From assembly GCA_018136815.1 (NCBI GenBank), contig CM030943.1:673975-737974 (forward strand): a DNA stretch of 64,000 nt, given 5' to 3'. This stretch comes from Isochrysis galbana (taxonomy: Eukaryota; Haptophyta; Isochrysidales; Isochrysidaceae). The position numbers were made by a program, and so were the translations under genes. The notes beneath the pieces are model-generated. The model was not told where the DNA came from, searched no databases, and saw only the letters and a list, made by a program, of their open reading frames with translations. This document shows positions 21,786 to 32,801 of the stretch, in pieces (position 1 is the first letter of the stretch; every line of letters starts with the position of its first letter).

Positions 21786-22905
21786 GGGCGGCCCACGCGA
21801 TTGGTGTGACTGTGTGGGTGGTCCCTGTGTATTTGGTGTCTGGCGGGGCCCCCCATCTGGATGGATCGTCGAAATCGGGCACGCAGCGCGCCCGCCATCA
21901 GTTTGAAGTTGGGCTCTCCCGGCCTCGCTCGGAGACGTCAAACGTCGAATGGGCTCGGCGGATGGCTGATATCCACGAGATTTCGGCGCGCGGCCCACGC
22001 GATTGGTGTGACTGTGTGGGTGGTCCCTGTGTATTTGGTGTCTGGCGGGGCCCCCCATCTGGATGGATCGTCGAAATCGGGCACGCAGCGCGCCCGGCAT
22101 CAGTTTGAAGTTGGGCTCTCCAGGCTTCTCTCGGCGACGGCTCAACGTTCAATGGGCTCGGCGGATGGGTGATTTCGACGAGGTATCGGGGCGCGGCCTG
22201 TCAGATTGGCGTGACCATGCGGGTGGGACTTGTGTATATGGTATCTGGCGGGGTCTCCCATCCTGATGGATCGTCGAAAACGGGCACGCAGCGCGGCCCC
22301 CATCGGTTCGAAGTTGGGCTCTCCGGGCTTCCCTCGGCGACGGCTCAACGTTCAATGGGCTCGGCGGATGGGTGATTTCGACGAGGTATCAGGGCGCGGC
22401 CTGTCCGATTGGCGTGACCATGCGGGTGGGACCTGTGTATTTGGTATCTGACGGGGTCTCTCATCCTGATGGATCGTCGAAAACGGGCAGGCCGCGCGCC
22501 CGCCATCGGTTCGAAGTTGGGCTCTCCGGGCCTCGCTCGGCGACGGCTCAACGTTCAATGGGCTCGGCGGATGGGTGATTTCGACGAGGTATCGGGGCGC
22601 GGGCTGTCAGATTGGCGTGACCATGCGGGTGGGACCTGTGTATTTGGTATCTGGCGGGGTCTCTCGTCCTGATGGATCGTCGAAAACGGGCAGGCCGCGC
22701 GGCCCCCATCGGTTCGAAGTTGGGCTCTCCGGGCCTCGCTCGGCGACGGCTCAACGTTCAATGGGCTCGGCGGATGGGTGATTTCGACGAGGTATCAGGG
22801 CGCGGCCTGTCCGATTGGCGTGACCATGCGGGTGGGACCTGTGTATTTGGTATCTGGCGGGGTCTCCCATCCTGATGGATCGTCGAAAACGGGCACGCAG
22901 CCCGC
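21786..22905. repeat. Tandem array, about 5.5 units of 203 bp
   Basis: Units start at about 21786, 21989, 22193, 22396, 22599 and 22802. Each contains GATGGATCGTCGAAA, a GAAGTTGGGCTCTC block and TGGGCTCGGCGGATG. The first two units differ more from the others. A single unit, inverted, lies at 52870-53040 and a partial one at 47330-47375, so the array expanded from a segment present once in related elements. The 68-aa frames repeating in both strands are consequences of the repeat. Confidence 0.9.
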
Positions 22906-23142
22906 CCGGTCTCGACTTGAAGTTGAGCTTTTCAAGCTTTTGCGATTTTAGCGTCTTCTGTCTTTTTTTGATTACGTTTTGTTGTTGGGGCCCAAGGGGG
23001 GGGGTCCGGGTCCTAATGGACCCCGGATATGTGCTAGTTGGGTGTATTGGGAACTTTCTACCGTGAAAAATCCTCAAATTTCCTCAATTCTGAGATGGTC
23101 ATTTTTTCACCCCTTATAAAAAAACACTGTTTGACCGCCCTA
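22906..23142 (-). mobile_element. 5' end of a TAGGGCGG element
   Basis: Read on the minus strand it starts TAGGGCGGTCAAAC (23142-23129). It then parallels 46113-46245 and 47206-47375: an AAATTTGAGGATTTTT block, CACATATCCGGGGTC and a G-rich CCAAGGGGGGG tract. It then enters the 203-bp unit. This is the uninterrupted version of the element that R3 has split at 46.2-47.2 kb. Confidence 0.7.
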
Positions 23143-23266
23143 CGCAAGGGAGCGGCGGAGGGAGTGCTGGCTGCAGCGAAGCTTGAAGCTTCTTCACAGT
23201 GGCTCCATCACGGCTCGATCGTTACCTGAAGCGGTTGTCATCTTCTCGTCACTCATCACCCTGCGC

Positions 23267-23366
23267 NNNNNNNNNNNNNNNNNNNNNNNNNNNNNNNNNN
23301 NNNNNNNNNNNNNNNNNNNNNNNNNNNNNNNNNNNNNNNNNNNNNNNNNNNNNNNNNNNNNNNNNN
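23267..23366. other. Assembly gap (100 N)
   Basis: Exactly 100 N, a conventional gap of unknown true size. Confidence 0.99.
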
Positions 23367-23813
23367 CCTAGCGATGTCGCGGGAAGCCAAAGATTCGGAG
23401 AACAACACGGGAAACGGTGCAGGGGGGATACACCCGGGGAAACCCAAGAACTAGAGGGGAAACTAATGGAAAGGGGAAGGAGGCGGGCGCTGGAGGAGCG
23501 GGGGGAACGGCGAACGCAGAACCCTCCGACCCTCTCTTGCCAAGGAGACAAGGGAATGCCGAGAAGACATGAAAGAAAGGGAAGGAAGGGATGTCGGCTG
23601 TGGGCTGTGCACGCGGGGACACGGGGCGGGAGGAGAGGGGAGGAACGGGGTGTGGGGGAGACACGCTCTAAAGATGGAACGCGTGGCGGAAGAGAGGAAG
23701 GAGACGGGGCGCGGGAAAAGAGGGAAAGGCGGGGCGCGGATGAAGAGGGAAGGAGCGGGACGCGGAAGAGACACGCTCCAACGATTTAACGTGCGGCGTG
23801 GTGTGGCCCCCCC
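23367..23813. other. G-rich sequence without a recognised gene
   Basis: Purine-rich sequence full of GGGAA and GGGAGG. Frames are open because of composition. Nothing is supported. Confidence 0.4.
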
Positions 23814-24987
23814 TATCCACAACAATATCAAAACTATTGTTATAGTTTGAACTATGGAGCGTGCCGCGACCGCTCCCGAGCCCCAGGCGACCCTCGCCAC
23901 CGCGCCCCACCTGGGACGCCCCATGCCGCCCGAGGCGGCTCGTCAGAAAGCCCTCTCAGAGCCCATCCAGCCCATCCAAACCACGCCCGCGCAAGCGCGC
24001 GGGGTGGCGAGCACTGGCACCGAACAGGTTGCCCCCATGGCTCTGCGTAGCATGCAGGGGGTCTTTGAGACCCCATCCAACAGTGGGAAACCCTCCCACC
24101 CCAAGAGCACCTCATGTGGGAGGGCAGCTCAGCTGCCCTCCCCATGGTGGAAACCTCTACCATCAGTGCACCCAACATGGGAGGGCACTTCACAACCATC
24201 AATCTCCTACGGAGAGCAACTTGTGCCTCTGTTTTTCAACATGTTGACTCACTTCTCGTTTTCACCCCACTCCTGTGGGCCGCAAGAACCTACAACTCAG
24301 TGCCCTGCCTTGGGCCCTCCTTCAACACTTGACTCCCTCTCCTACTCTCCCTTCCCTCTAGAACCAACCCAAACAGCACGAACCCCCTCGCCCTCTGTTC
24401 AAAGCACCAAAAATTTCAACTCAAGACCCTTGTTCATACACTTCACGTTTTCACCCCACTCTTGTGGGCCACAATTACCTACAACTCAGTGCCCTGCCTT
24501 GGGCCCTCTTCCAACACTTCACTCCCTCTCCCACTCCCTCTTCCAACTACAACTAACCCAAGAAGCACAAACCCCCTTGCCCTCTGCTTTAAGCACCAAA
24601 AATTTCGACTCAAGACAAGAGGGAGGACATGTCTTGAGGCGGCGTCGCTGCCCATGCCTAGCGCAAGGGTATAGCGCCCCCACTCAGACATCTCCTTCCC
24701 CACAGCTCCTCTCTGAGGAGTTGCTCCTCTCCCTCCCATTAGGCCCCCTTGCCTGCGAGACCAGAACAGGATCCTGGCGTAGGGGGTTGTCTGAGTGTGG
24801 AGGGAGGGGCGCTCTGGCTAGCGCAGGTAGAAAGCTAGTGAAGAGCTGGGTGGCATAAGGGGGGAAGGGTGCTTGCGCTTGCCGCGGCAGGGTGTCCTGT
24901 CTTGAGTGAGCGCTAGTCCCGTTCCTTTGCCGCGCCGCGACCCATAAAAATTTGTTAAAAATTTAAAAATTTATCCACAACAATATC
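23814..24987 (-). mobile_element. R1 element, full length, with 16-bp target duplication
   Basis: The body, 23830-24971 (1142 bp), lies between two copies of TATCCACAACAATATC at 23814-23829 and 24972-24987. The hairpin AACTAT-TGTT-ATAGTT is at the left, so the 3' end is at 23830 and the element reads on the minus strand. The distal end is AT-rich. A 334-codon frame spans it on the + strand, but it opposes the inferred transcript, has Pro/Ser-rich low-complexity content and is not kept intact in copy A (1-1111). I regard it as non-coding. Confidence 0.85.
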
Positions 24988-25757
24988 AACTGAGTTTATA
25001 CTTAGTTCGCCCATGGGGGGGCACGAGCCCCCCCCCCTCTCCACTCCTCCCCTGCCATGTGGGGGAGGAACCACCCATGCTCCTGGCATGCCTGATGGCT
25101 TGCCAGGAGCCCACTGCCCTGCTGACCCACTCTCTCCCGGGCAGGCTCGCCTGCCTCGCGCGTCCTGGCCTGTCGTGGCCAGCCCATCGCTCCAACCGCC
25201 CCCCTCCCCCCCTGTTCGACAGGCAGACAGGTGCAGAGTGGGGGCCCCTGAGGCCCAAAAGCGCAAGCGAGGGAGAGGCAGGGGAGACCAGGGCCCAGCC
25301 CCAGCCTCCTCTGCCCCCTGAGCTGGCCTCCAAGAGCCTCCAGGGGTCTCCAGAGGCAGCTGCAGGCCTGTCGCAGGCGCGCCATCGCGCGTGCCTGCAG
25401 GAGAGGGGAGAGAGAGTGCGGAGAAGGGGGTGGGCGGAGCGAGGGCTCCGACCACCGAAAAATATGTAAGTCCCGCACCTGTTTACAGGAGAAGTCGGGA
25501 CTGAGGACGCCGCCAGCCCGGTAGGCATAGGAGGAAGGGGGGAACGGATCACCGGGGGGGGGGGCGCGGGCCACCGACCATATCTAAGCCCTTTTCCCCT
25601 ATCCCCCTAGTAGTGCACGGGGGGAGTCGCCTTATGGCGGGGGGAAAGGGCCGGGAGAGAGGGGGTGTAGAAAGTTTTGCTGCGTGAGTAGAAAATAGAG
25701 GGTCCACGGCCGCGTGTGCGGTGAGACTATTAAGAAGTTAATATCCACAACAATATC
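24972..25757 (-). mobile_element. R2 element, full length, sharing its target duplication with R1
   Basis: The body, 24988-25741 (754 bp), is bounded by TATCCACAACAATATC at 24972-24987 and 25742-25757. The left copy is also the right flank of the R1 element, so the 16-mer occurs three times. The hairpin AACTGAGT-TTAT-ACTTAGTT at the left gives the 3' end. The right end matches the 5' end of copy 1395-2157 (TCTCACCGCACACGCGGCC block). Both elements have the same orientation. Confidence 0.88.
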
Positions 25758-25858
25758 TGTGTCTCTCCGTCTATCCGGCAATGCACTAGTAGTAGGAATA
25801 CTGATATTTACCAGAGACGGTACCAAGTACAACGTTGCCGTATAACACTAGCAACTAG

Positions 25859-27130
25859 CTACCATACATTCTCGTGCCGCACGGATAGACCGGGCCCCTC
25901 GACAGCCGCGTTCACATGCCCCTCTTGTCGTCTCTTCTCTGTGTCAGCGTGCTCTACCGAGCTATGAGCCACCCATGACGAGACAAAGTGGTGCATGCAA
26001 ATAGCCATAGAAGGAAGCTGCCCGGCTACTTTCGCCAGGTCGCGTTTCTCGGCCGTTAGAGGGTGAAGATGTGTGGCATCTAGCACCACGATCCCGAGTG
26101 CTTCACGTAACCTGGCCAGCATGACGCCGGAAATGGACTCTGCATTGCTCAAGCGCAGCATGCGCCGCAGCGCCTCACGAAGCACTGCAGGTCCCGTTGA
26201 GAAGAGTACAGCGGTGTGACCGACAAGCGGTGTGCGTGAACGGTTGAGGAGGACATCAAAGACAACTCTCCAGAAAGGGTGGCCCGCGGCAGAGCCAAAC
26301 ACCGAGTTGGATGCGCCCTTTGAAAAGTTTGATCCAGCCTTGTAAGAAAGCACAAGCGAGGCCCCGGCGAGGAGCGGTGACAAAGGATGGAAGCACTCGT
26401 AGTCGAGATCGAAATAAACCCCCCCTCTTTGGTGAGCTATTAGGTAGCGCGCAACGTCCGCGCGCTGAATTGGAGACGCGTAGCCCTCATACGCCCATGC
26501 AAGCTCAGGGTACTTGGATCGCACCAGTTCCAAATTCTCGGCATCCGTCCACAAGCGATACGCCCATCCAGGATTGCACTTTTTGAGGGAAGCGCGCCAA
26601 CGGGGCGAGAAAAGCTCACGTGGTGGGAAGGCATTTTTCCACGTCTGATGAAGCAGTGGTGGCACTGGCGGCAGCATGTCCGTCTGATGCTTGCCCAGCG
26701 ACCGCAGCCAGTCGTTCCGCATCTCGTCCAGCCAAGGGGCCGGCACGCCAGAGTAACACCAGCTCCCGTTAACCCACCCGTGGTGTGGGGGGTAGAGCAG
26801 ATCGAGGTCAGCGCCATTGAGCGTTGGAGTCGGTGCCGACGGGTCGCCCTGTCGCGCACCGGCTTCCACTGGCAAGCTGTCCTGCCGCGCGTTTGCCACC
26901 ATGGCTCGTCGAGAGTCCTGTGTGCTGCTCCTGTCCTCGGGGAGGCGCTCAAGCGCATGCTGCAGTGCAAGCTGGCCCAGCACGAAGCAGACAAAGGCGC
27001 CGCAGCAGAGCAGGCGGCGGCCTCGGCGCCTTCGCCGCGAGCGCTCGCGCTCTCTCGCCTGCCCGACGCCGAGCGGGCCGAACGAGACGATGACCGCGGG
27101 CTGCACGGCCTCGGCGGCCAACTGGTGCAT
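25859..27130 (-). CDS. GT32-type (OCH1-like) glycosyltransferase, type II membrane protein
   Basis: A single-exon frame of 423 residues. A basic cytoplasmic segment (RERERSRRRRRGRR) precedes one membrane helix (LLCCGAFVCFVLGQLAL), then a stem and a lumenal catalytic domain, the layout of Golgi enzymes. Sugar-binding DXD-family features appear in order: LLHQTWKN near residue 165, NPGWAYRLWTD, PIQRADVARYLIAHQRGGVY, the metal-binding DLD in YFDLDYECFHPL, and FGSAAGHPFW. These match GT32 alpha-1,6-mannosyl and related transferases that use a nucleotide sugar; donor and acceptor cannot be told. It is divergently arranged with the RUS gene. A Met at 27130 is chosen because it precedes the basic region and helix. 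Confidence 0.85.
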   Translation of the reverse strand: MHQLAAEAVQPAVIVSFGPLGVGQARERERSRRRRRGRRLLCCGAFVCFVLGQLALQHALERLPEDRSSTQDSRRAMVANARQDSLPVEAGARQGDPSAPTPTLNGADLDLLYPPHHGWVNGSWCYSGVPAPWLDEMRNDWLRSLGKHQTDMLPPVPPLLHQTWKNAFPPRELFSPRWRASLKKCNPGWAYRLWTDAENLELVRSKYPELAWAYEGYASPIQRADVARYLIAHQRGGVYFDLDYECFHPLSPLLAGASLVLSYKAGSNFSKGASNSVFGSAAGHPFWRVVFDVLLNRSRTPLVGHTAVLFSTGPAVLREALRRMLRLSNAESISGVMLARLREALGIVVLDATHLHPLTAEKRDLAKVAGQLPSMAICMHHFVSSWVAHSSVEHADTEKRRQEGHVNAAVEGPGLSVRHENVW

Positions 27131-27363
27131 TGCATCAAGACGCTCACAAGAGGCCTCGAATAGATTATAGATTAGCTCTCTTTACTGCCTAAGCACCGAA
27201 ATAGATACTAAATGTGAGCGAACATCGAGCTGGGGCTTATTTTAGACTGTCGGGCGAGGCTTTTCTTTTCTTTTTCGTCGTGGACGACTTCTCCCGCCTG
27301 GGAGGCGCGGGGAGAGCGAGGAGGAGGGGAGGGAGGGGGGCGGGGGCGGGGGGAGGGCGCGAG

Positions 27364-29305
27364 ATGCGCTCTCGCGCCTCGCGCGCGCTGGGCGGGTTGG
27401 CGGCACGCACAGCCGCGCCACGCCCCGTCTGGCAGCGAGTTCCCGGCAAGAGCTCGCAGTGGAGGCTCGCCGGCGCCCAGCCTGCGCCCAGCCCATCACT
27501 CCTTGCGCCGCTCACGGGAGCGCTCGCTGGCACCAGGGCACTGGAGGCCATGCTGCTGCCGCGCAATTTCCCTGAGTCGGTGCGGCCAGGGTACCTAGCG
27601 TATGTGCAGTGGACGGCCCTTGGCCTCGTCACAGGCCGTGTCCAATCCGTCCTCGCCACTCAGGCTGCGCTCTTCTCTGTCGGCGTCGGTGCAGGCGCTG
27701 TGCCGATGGCTGCCGCGATCCAGTGGGTCCTCAAGGACGGGGTGGGCCATGCGACCGCGATAGGCTACGCGACAGCTGTGAACACTCGCTTCGATGCGGA
27801 TGCTCGGAGATATCGTTTTCACTCGACGTTCCTCAATACTGTCGCCGACATGATTGCTGTGACTATGCCTCTCGCTCCAACTATGTTTCCCGTTCTTGGC
27901 GTCCAAATCCCCTCGTTCCTCCTGCTTGCATCGCTTTCCTCCGCCACCTCGGGCGTTGCTGGAGTTGCTCATGCCGCAGCACGTGCTCGTGTTATGGCTT
28001 CCTTTGCTCTTCGTGGCAATCTGGCCGACTGCACGCGCGCCGGGCAAACGCAGGCAAAGCTCATGTCCTTGTTTGGAACAGCGGTGGGCATAGGTGCGCA
28101 ATACCATACAATTGGTTGTGCCATTTAGCCTATATCCCGTGCTGGATGGTGGACGGGCTCCATGCATGTCACTGTCTAGACGTTTGCTTCTGTCCTGTCC
28201 GTTTTACCGACTTCCTTTCCTGCCACCACTAGGTGTCTCATGGGCTGTTGGCCCTCAGCCTCTCTTCGTGATGGGCGCCATGGTACCCCTCTCAGCACTC
28301 TCGCTGCTGTCCACGTACAAGTCTTGTCGACTAGTTGTATTACGCACGCTCAATCTACAGCGTACAGAGCGAGTCTATCACTTCGTACTCGACCAGATGG
28401 TTGCCCGACTTCTCGCACGCGGAGCCGCCAAAGTTGTAATTGCACGATCAGACAGCGGATCAGCTCATGAACAAGCCCCTAATTTGCATTTGCCTGCGGA
28501 ACCATCGATGGTCTTGGCAATGGAGATGGCGAGGCATATTGATGACAGCGTCGTACCGTCTCCTGAGTGTATTGCAAACGATGACACCATCGCTTTTGGT
28601 TATCGATCCTGCTTTCGAGTGCCGCTCGAGCTTCAGCCACTAATCATAGACGTAGGGCTCGCACATGCGCTCGCAGTAGAGGCCGAGCACCTTCGCGAGA
28701 AGTTGTCATCATTTGAGGTGACCCCCACAGGCTTTAGGAGCCCGGGCATCAGCAGCAGTGGATGTGTTCGTCGGGCCAGCGAAGCGAGTTCAAGCGGTTG
28801 GCGCGTGCAGTGGCATGCGGATGGCGCTTATGCGTTGGCGCGGCGGCTAGATAGTGACTTTGAGGACGCATCACCGATCTATCTATGGTTCGCTGACGGT
28901 GTCTGCGCTCGATATCGGCTTCAGGGTGTGTGGCACGCCTGTGTGCATCGTTATCTCGCCGAATCCTTGAGACGGCAGCATGAGGTCGCGGCCGTCGGCG
29001 GCACGGCTCTCTCGAGATCCACTGGCGGTGAGATTCCTGCGTCTTTCAACCGTGATCCGCCTTTGCTAAGTCCGGCTGCACTTGATGAGTTGGCGCTCGC
29101 ATCGTGGCCCGCGATTTATGAAACGATGCGCTCGCACGGATGGGAGGTGGAAGTCGCCTTCCTCGATGGTGCAGGTGGCTGTCTTGACGTGGATGGTCCT
29201 GGCGTGCGGAGTCAGGCGAGGAAGGACGCGGAAGCTGCTGCCAAAGAAGCCAAAGCGGGACGAGCAGCGGCTGTGCAAGCAGGTGTTTTGCATGTCCGCC
29301 GATGA
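27364..29305 (+). CDS. RUS family protein (root UVB sensitive, DUF647)
   Basis: Exons 27364-28093 and 28233-29305 join across a 139-bp GT-AG intron in phase 1, giving 600 residues. RUS proteins are membrane-associated and in plants act in early seedling growth and vitamin-B6-related processes; the molecular activity is not settled. Supporting segments are FPESVRPGYLAYVQWTAL, a membrane-like stretch FSVGVGAGAVPMAAAIQW, VLKDGVGHA, DADARRYRFHSTFLNTVAD, FPVLG and, across the splice, GTAVGIGVSWAVG followed by LLSTYKSCRLVVLRTLN, the most conserved part of DUF647. The start at 27364 gives an Arg/Ala-rich leader (MRSRASRALGGLAARTAA) typical of organelle targeting. A start at 27214 is also open. Confidence 0.88.
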
Positions 29306-29783
29306 ACGCCACATGCAAGCGCTATCCAAAAGTATTGGATCGAATTCCAGGCTCGACTGATTCTTTGAATCCTGGAGTGCCTGCGCGATGAGTGTACACA
29401 GGCCAACTCTAGTTTGACAATATGATGTTCTCTGCAAACTGTCAACTCACTTTCGAATTTGTGGACTCGAATTCCTGCTCGGGACCAGCCGGTGATTGCA
29501 CTTGGGGACACGATATGACGTGCCACCTTGCACCCTTTGCATGCCACGAATCTCGAGTTGTGTTGATCACCCAGTGTCTATGAAATGACCGTTTGCTGGC
29601 GCTACGATTTGCGCCAATGCAGTTTCAATGGTCGTTTGGCATGCCAATCACTATTACTTTTTATCAAGGTGCAACCTGACGTCCAGTTTTCTTTTTAGAA
29701 ACATCTGAAGATTCTGGGCTACACACCTACTAATTTCAGGTCTTCCCGTCACTAGCTAACACTGCCCTTATCTTCCCTCCCTC
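29306..29783. other. Intergenic sequence downstream of the RUS gene
   Basis: No coding signal and no recognised repeat. It probably holds the RUS 3' UTR and terminator. Confidence 0.4.
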
Positions 29784-30371
29784 CAACCTACTTTTATAAG
29801 TGGGGGACAATGGGGGCCTCGCGCCCCCCTCTCTCCATCGCGGACACCCCCCGGGGTGGGCCCGTACATTCAACCCCAGCCCCTGCCCTCTGGCAGGGGC
29901 AGGGCACTCATCAATTCAGCCCAGACCCCTAGTGGGCGCGGGTCGCGAGCCGCACTCCCAGGCCCGCATGGGCCAGCTCTCGTACTGACTCCCCCCCCAA
30001 CCAACCCTGGTCGCCAGGCAGACAGGGGCCTCAGGGCGGCACCCAAGGCCAGCGAGGCGAGCGAGGGAGAGGCAGGGGGGGCCAGGGGCTGAGCCCCAGC
30101 CTCCACTGCCCCCTGAGCTGCCCCTGCTGGCCCTCTCGACGCCCCTGAAGGACCTCTGAGAGCAGGCCATGGCGCGCCGCATGGCGACGCGCCGCAGGGA
30201 CCGGGGCGGAAGAGAATGGAACGAGGGAGAGGGGGGGATTTGCACCCCCCCCGATGGAGTGTGCTGAGAAACGAGCCCCGTTTGCGTTAGCAAACGAGCG
30301 AAGGGGGGCGACTGGCGATAGGAGGGAGATGGGAAGGGAGCGGCTCAAGACGTCTCGGATACCCTTGTGGC
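29784..30371 (-). repeat. R3 element, 5'-truncated
   Basis: It starts at the hairpin end (CCTACTT-TTAT-AAGTGG) and is nearly identical to 5441-6020. It stops near 30371, where sequence of an LRR-like gene begins. It lacks about the 5' third of R3. Confidence 0.75.
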
Positions 30372-30895
30372 GCGATGTGCACCGGTGCCCCCCCCGCCTC
30401 GGACACCAGCGCCACTCCCGCGTCCCCGAGCCGCTGCTTGCGCAGGTGCAGCTCACGGAGAGAGGGCAGGGCGCCGCGTCGCATCGCCGTCGTCAAGCCG
30501 TCCACGTCCGCCGCCGCCCATCCGCCCGTGCACCACTGCACAGAGCAGACGCGCGCCGGGGGTTGCCGCAGGAGCCGGTACCAGAACACGCTCTCGCGCA
30601 CGCGAGAGAGTCCGAGGCGCAGCGCCACCTCTCGTCGGCAGCCCGCCCCTTGCGGATCCAGAGCGCTGCACCGAAGGCCTCTCGTGAGCCGAAGCAGGCT
30701 CACCTCGCCCACGTGCCCAAACGGCGCCATCCTCACCACCCACTCCAGGTTCTCGTCCGTCACACGCACGAGGCACGTCGACTCCGAGTGGCACAGGTAC
30801 GCGTAGAGCGCCTCCCGTGCCAGCTCCTGGTCCAGCATCCCCTCGCGCGAACACGCGCGCGCGTCTCGATCCGGCGAAGTCGCGCTCCGCGTCAC
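30372..30895 (-). pseudogene. LRR-like protein fragment cut by R3
   Basis: The frame contains DGLTTAMRRGALPSLRELHL followed by LRKQRLGDAGVALVSEA, the repeat pattern of RNase-inhibitor-type leucine-rich repeats (LxxLxL, then GDxGxxxL). An ankyrin-like N-terminal part precedes (HVGEVSLLRLTRGLR, RESVFWYRLLRQ). Just after the first repeat the frame runs into R3. The C-terminal repeats are missing, so the gene is truncated. Function cannot be inferred beyond a protein-protein interaction fold. Confidence 0.5.
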
Positions 30896-30944
30896 GCGGA
30901 GGCGTCAGGCGCGCGGCGCGTGGTTCCTCCCCCCGGCGGAGGCA

Positions 30945-31103
30945 GTCCAACTCTCTCCACTGACAACCTGTGCACAGCAGCTTGAAGAGAAGACTCACCA
31001 CTTGAGTATCATTCAGAGCCCTCGGTCTACCAGTGTGGTTGGGGGCGGCTCTGTCCTGAGCAAACTTCAGAATGAGCCTTTCAAAAATATGAGATAGTTT
31101 CAT
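30945..31103 (-). pseudogene. IS4/IS5-type transposase N-terminal fragment (DUF4096-like)
   Basis: The frame MKLSHIFERLILKFAQDRAA is followed by GRPRALNDTQVVSLLFKLL and CTGCQWREL. The G-R-P-x-x-x-(S/N)-D-xx-V and TGCQWR-L pattern is the N-terminal domain found in many IS4/IS5-family transposases. No DDE catalytic part follows: the frame leads into GC-rich sequence with LRR-like content. It is a short relic. Confidence 0.6.
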
Positions 31104-31780
31104 TTTACGTGTAATAATTTAGGGTACACCCATTCTGCTCCATTTCATGAATGTGCCATGCACCGTGCTGTATCCCGATCCAAGAGACCTCCATGGCGCC
31201 CCAGTCCACAAAATAACCCCTTTCGCCATCCGTTCTTTTCACTGGAGCCACCGAAGGCGGAGCGCTTCAGCAGCAAGTCGAAAAGTGCCGCTTCGGTGCA
31301 GCGATGAGAATGCAACACTTCTTCGATGTGCCCATGTGGCGAATCCAAACTGCAGGACACTGCGGCGATCTTTCAGGTCGCACCTGATGATGCTCCACGT
31401 CGCCCTCGGTGCCACAAAGCAGCCGAGCACGAAGGACCATGTCACGTGATGTCTACTTTTCTTCAAAAACAGCTTGATACCGACCGTGATGAACTAGCGT
31501 GCATGCAAATGCTGCTCGCTGGGTACCAAGGATTGTGTCACGGAAATAGACCACAGTGTCTGTGCTCAGGTGTCTGGAGAAAGGGACGTCTGTAGTGTGA
31601 ACTGGTGTTTTGTGTCCGCTTAGCGTTTTCGCACATAACGTTAGCGCGAAGAAGCTTTGACGGCGTCTCTCTCTTATAATTTTAACAAGATATAATGTTA
31701 AACAACTACAATACAACTGTGGACATTTGATCGCTCAATTCGACTGATGTCCCACTATTGACGGAACGACACCTGACAAC
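31104..31780. other. Sequence without a recognised gene
   Basis: Small frames on both strands, none convincing. Moderate GC. It may hold decayed transposon sequence continuing from the transposase relic. Confidence 0.3.
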
Positions 31781-31925
31781 GACACCCAGGAAAACACCCC
31801 GACTCTCGCCCCACGACTTTCTCACATAACTCGACTGAAATCAAACCCAAACACTCCGATCAGACAACAACGGACGACGATCAAAGGGCGATCTGTCGGC
31901 GATCTTGTCTGGAACGGGAATCGCA
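31781..31925 (-). repeat. LTR-element leader fragment
   Basis: About 145 bp are nearly identical to 36672-36828, which lies between an LTR and a gag-like frame. Here the LTR side ends inside the primer-binding site and unrelated sequence starts, so it is a broken copy. Confidence 0.7.
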
Positions 31926-31984
31926 CTCCACAATAGCGCTCTTCTCCAGTATGGAAGAGTGGTGCACTACCATGACAGATGGTC

Positions 31985-32801
31985 CCATGAAGAGTGCACT
32001 TTCTTCCCCAGAAACCATACAATTGATCAATCGCTTAACTGCTCAACCAACTCCACCTCCACCGCTCCGCCTCAAGCTCAACCACCCACCTCAACCGCGT
32101 GAGATTCTTCAAGGCGCCCTTGGAGAGGGCCTCGGTAAGCATTTTTATACCTTCGTTGCGTAGATCGTGATTGCTCAAGTCGAGCGACTACATGAAAGGA
32201 AAGGGGGAGTGTGGGGACAAACAAAGGAGGGGTATCAAACAAAGGAAAAGCACCTTACCGTCAATCGATCCATCGCCTCCTTGGATAGAGCGTCGGTAAA
32301 TGCGCGCATCCCCTCCAGAGTGGTGTGACGGAGTGAATGCTGTTTGAATGCAAGGTGACGGAGTTCTGGGAAGGTGGCCACATGCAAAGAAGGAGATGTG
32401 ATACACATCGTGCATCTGAGAGTCTTGATACGTGTTGGTTCTGTGTGTGCAGTGATGAGTTCCCAAAGGCGCCTCTCATTGGATTCTGACAGGGACAAGT
32501 GAAGATCAAGAGGAACCCTTGGAATCGTGAGCTCCTCAGTGAGTCGAATGCCTAGTGCTTGTGAGAGCTTCGTGGGAGGATGGCATCCATGAGTGAGAAT
32601 CGTCAGAAGAGTGGAAGGATGACGGGTGGTGAATGACTCGTCAGTGACGACGATACGATAGGTGTCAGGTCGCATATGGTCCAGCACAATCTCCAGCGCC
32701 ATCCTGGTACAGTCCATCGGCTTGTCCGGTAGGCGGCGTGTTTTGTGCGGTAGCATTTGTGACAAGGGTGGAAAGAAGGAGCTGCTGCGACGGAGATGCA
32801 A
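31985..32801 (-). CDS. LRR-like protein, at least two exons
   Basis: The main frame (32801-32235, 188 residues) reads MALEIVLDHMRPDTYRIVVT, LTEELTIPRVPLDLHLSLSE, TRIKTLRCTMCITSPSLHVA and FPELRHLAFKQHS, then MRAFTDALSKEAMDRLTV. A later exon, near 32165-31985, continues with EALSKGALKNLTRL, the same phase of a leucine-rich repeat. The intron between them (near 32256-32166) is not resolved to the base. Ligand and location are unknown. It may be related to the fragment at 30372-30895. Confidence 0.45.

Noticed and set aside
23854-24858. 334-codon frame in R1
   Set aside because: It lies opposite to the inferred element orientation, is Pro/Ser-rich low complexity, and the copy at 1-1111 does not keep the same frame intact.
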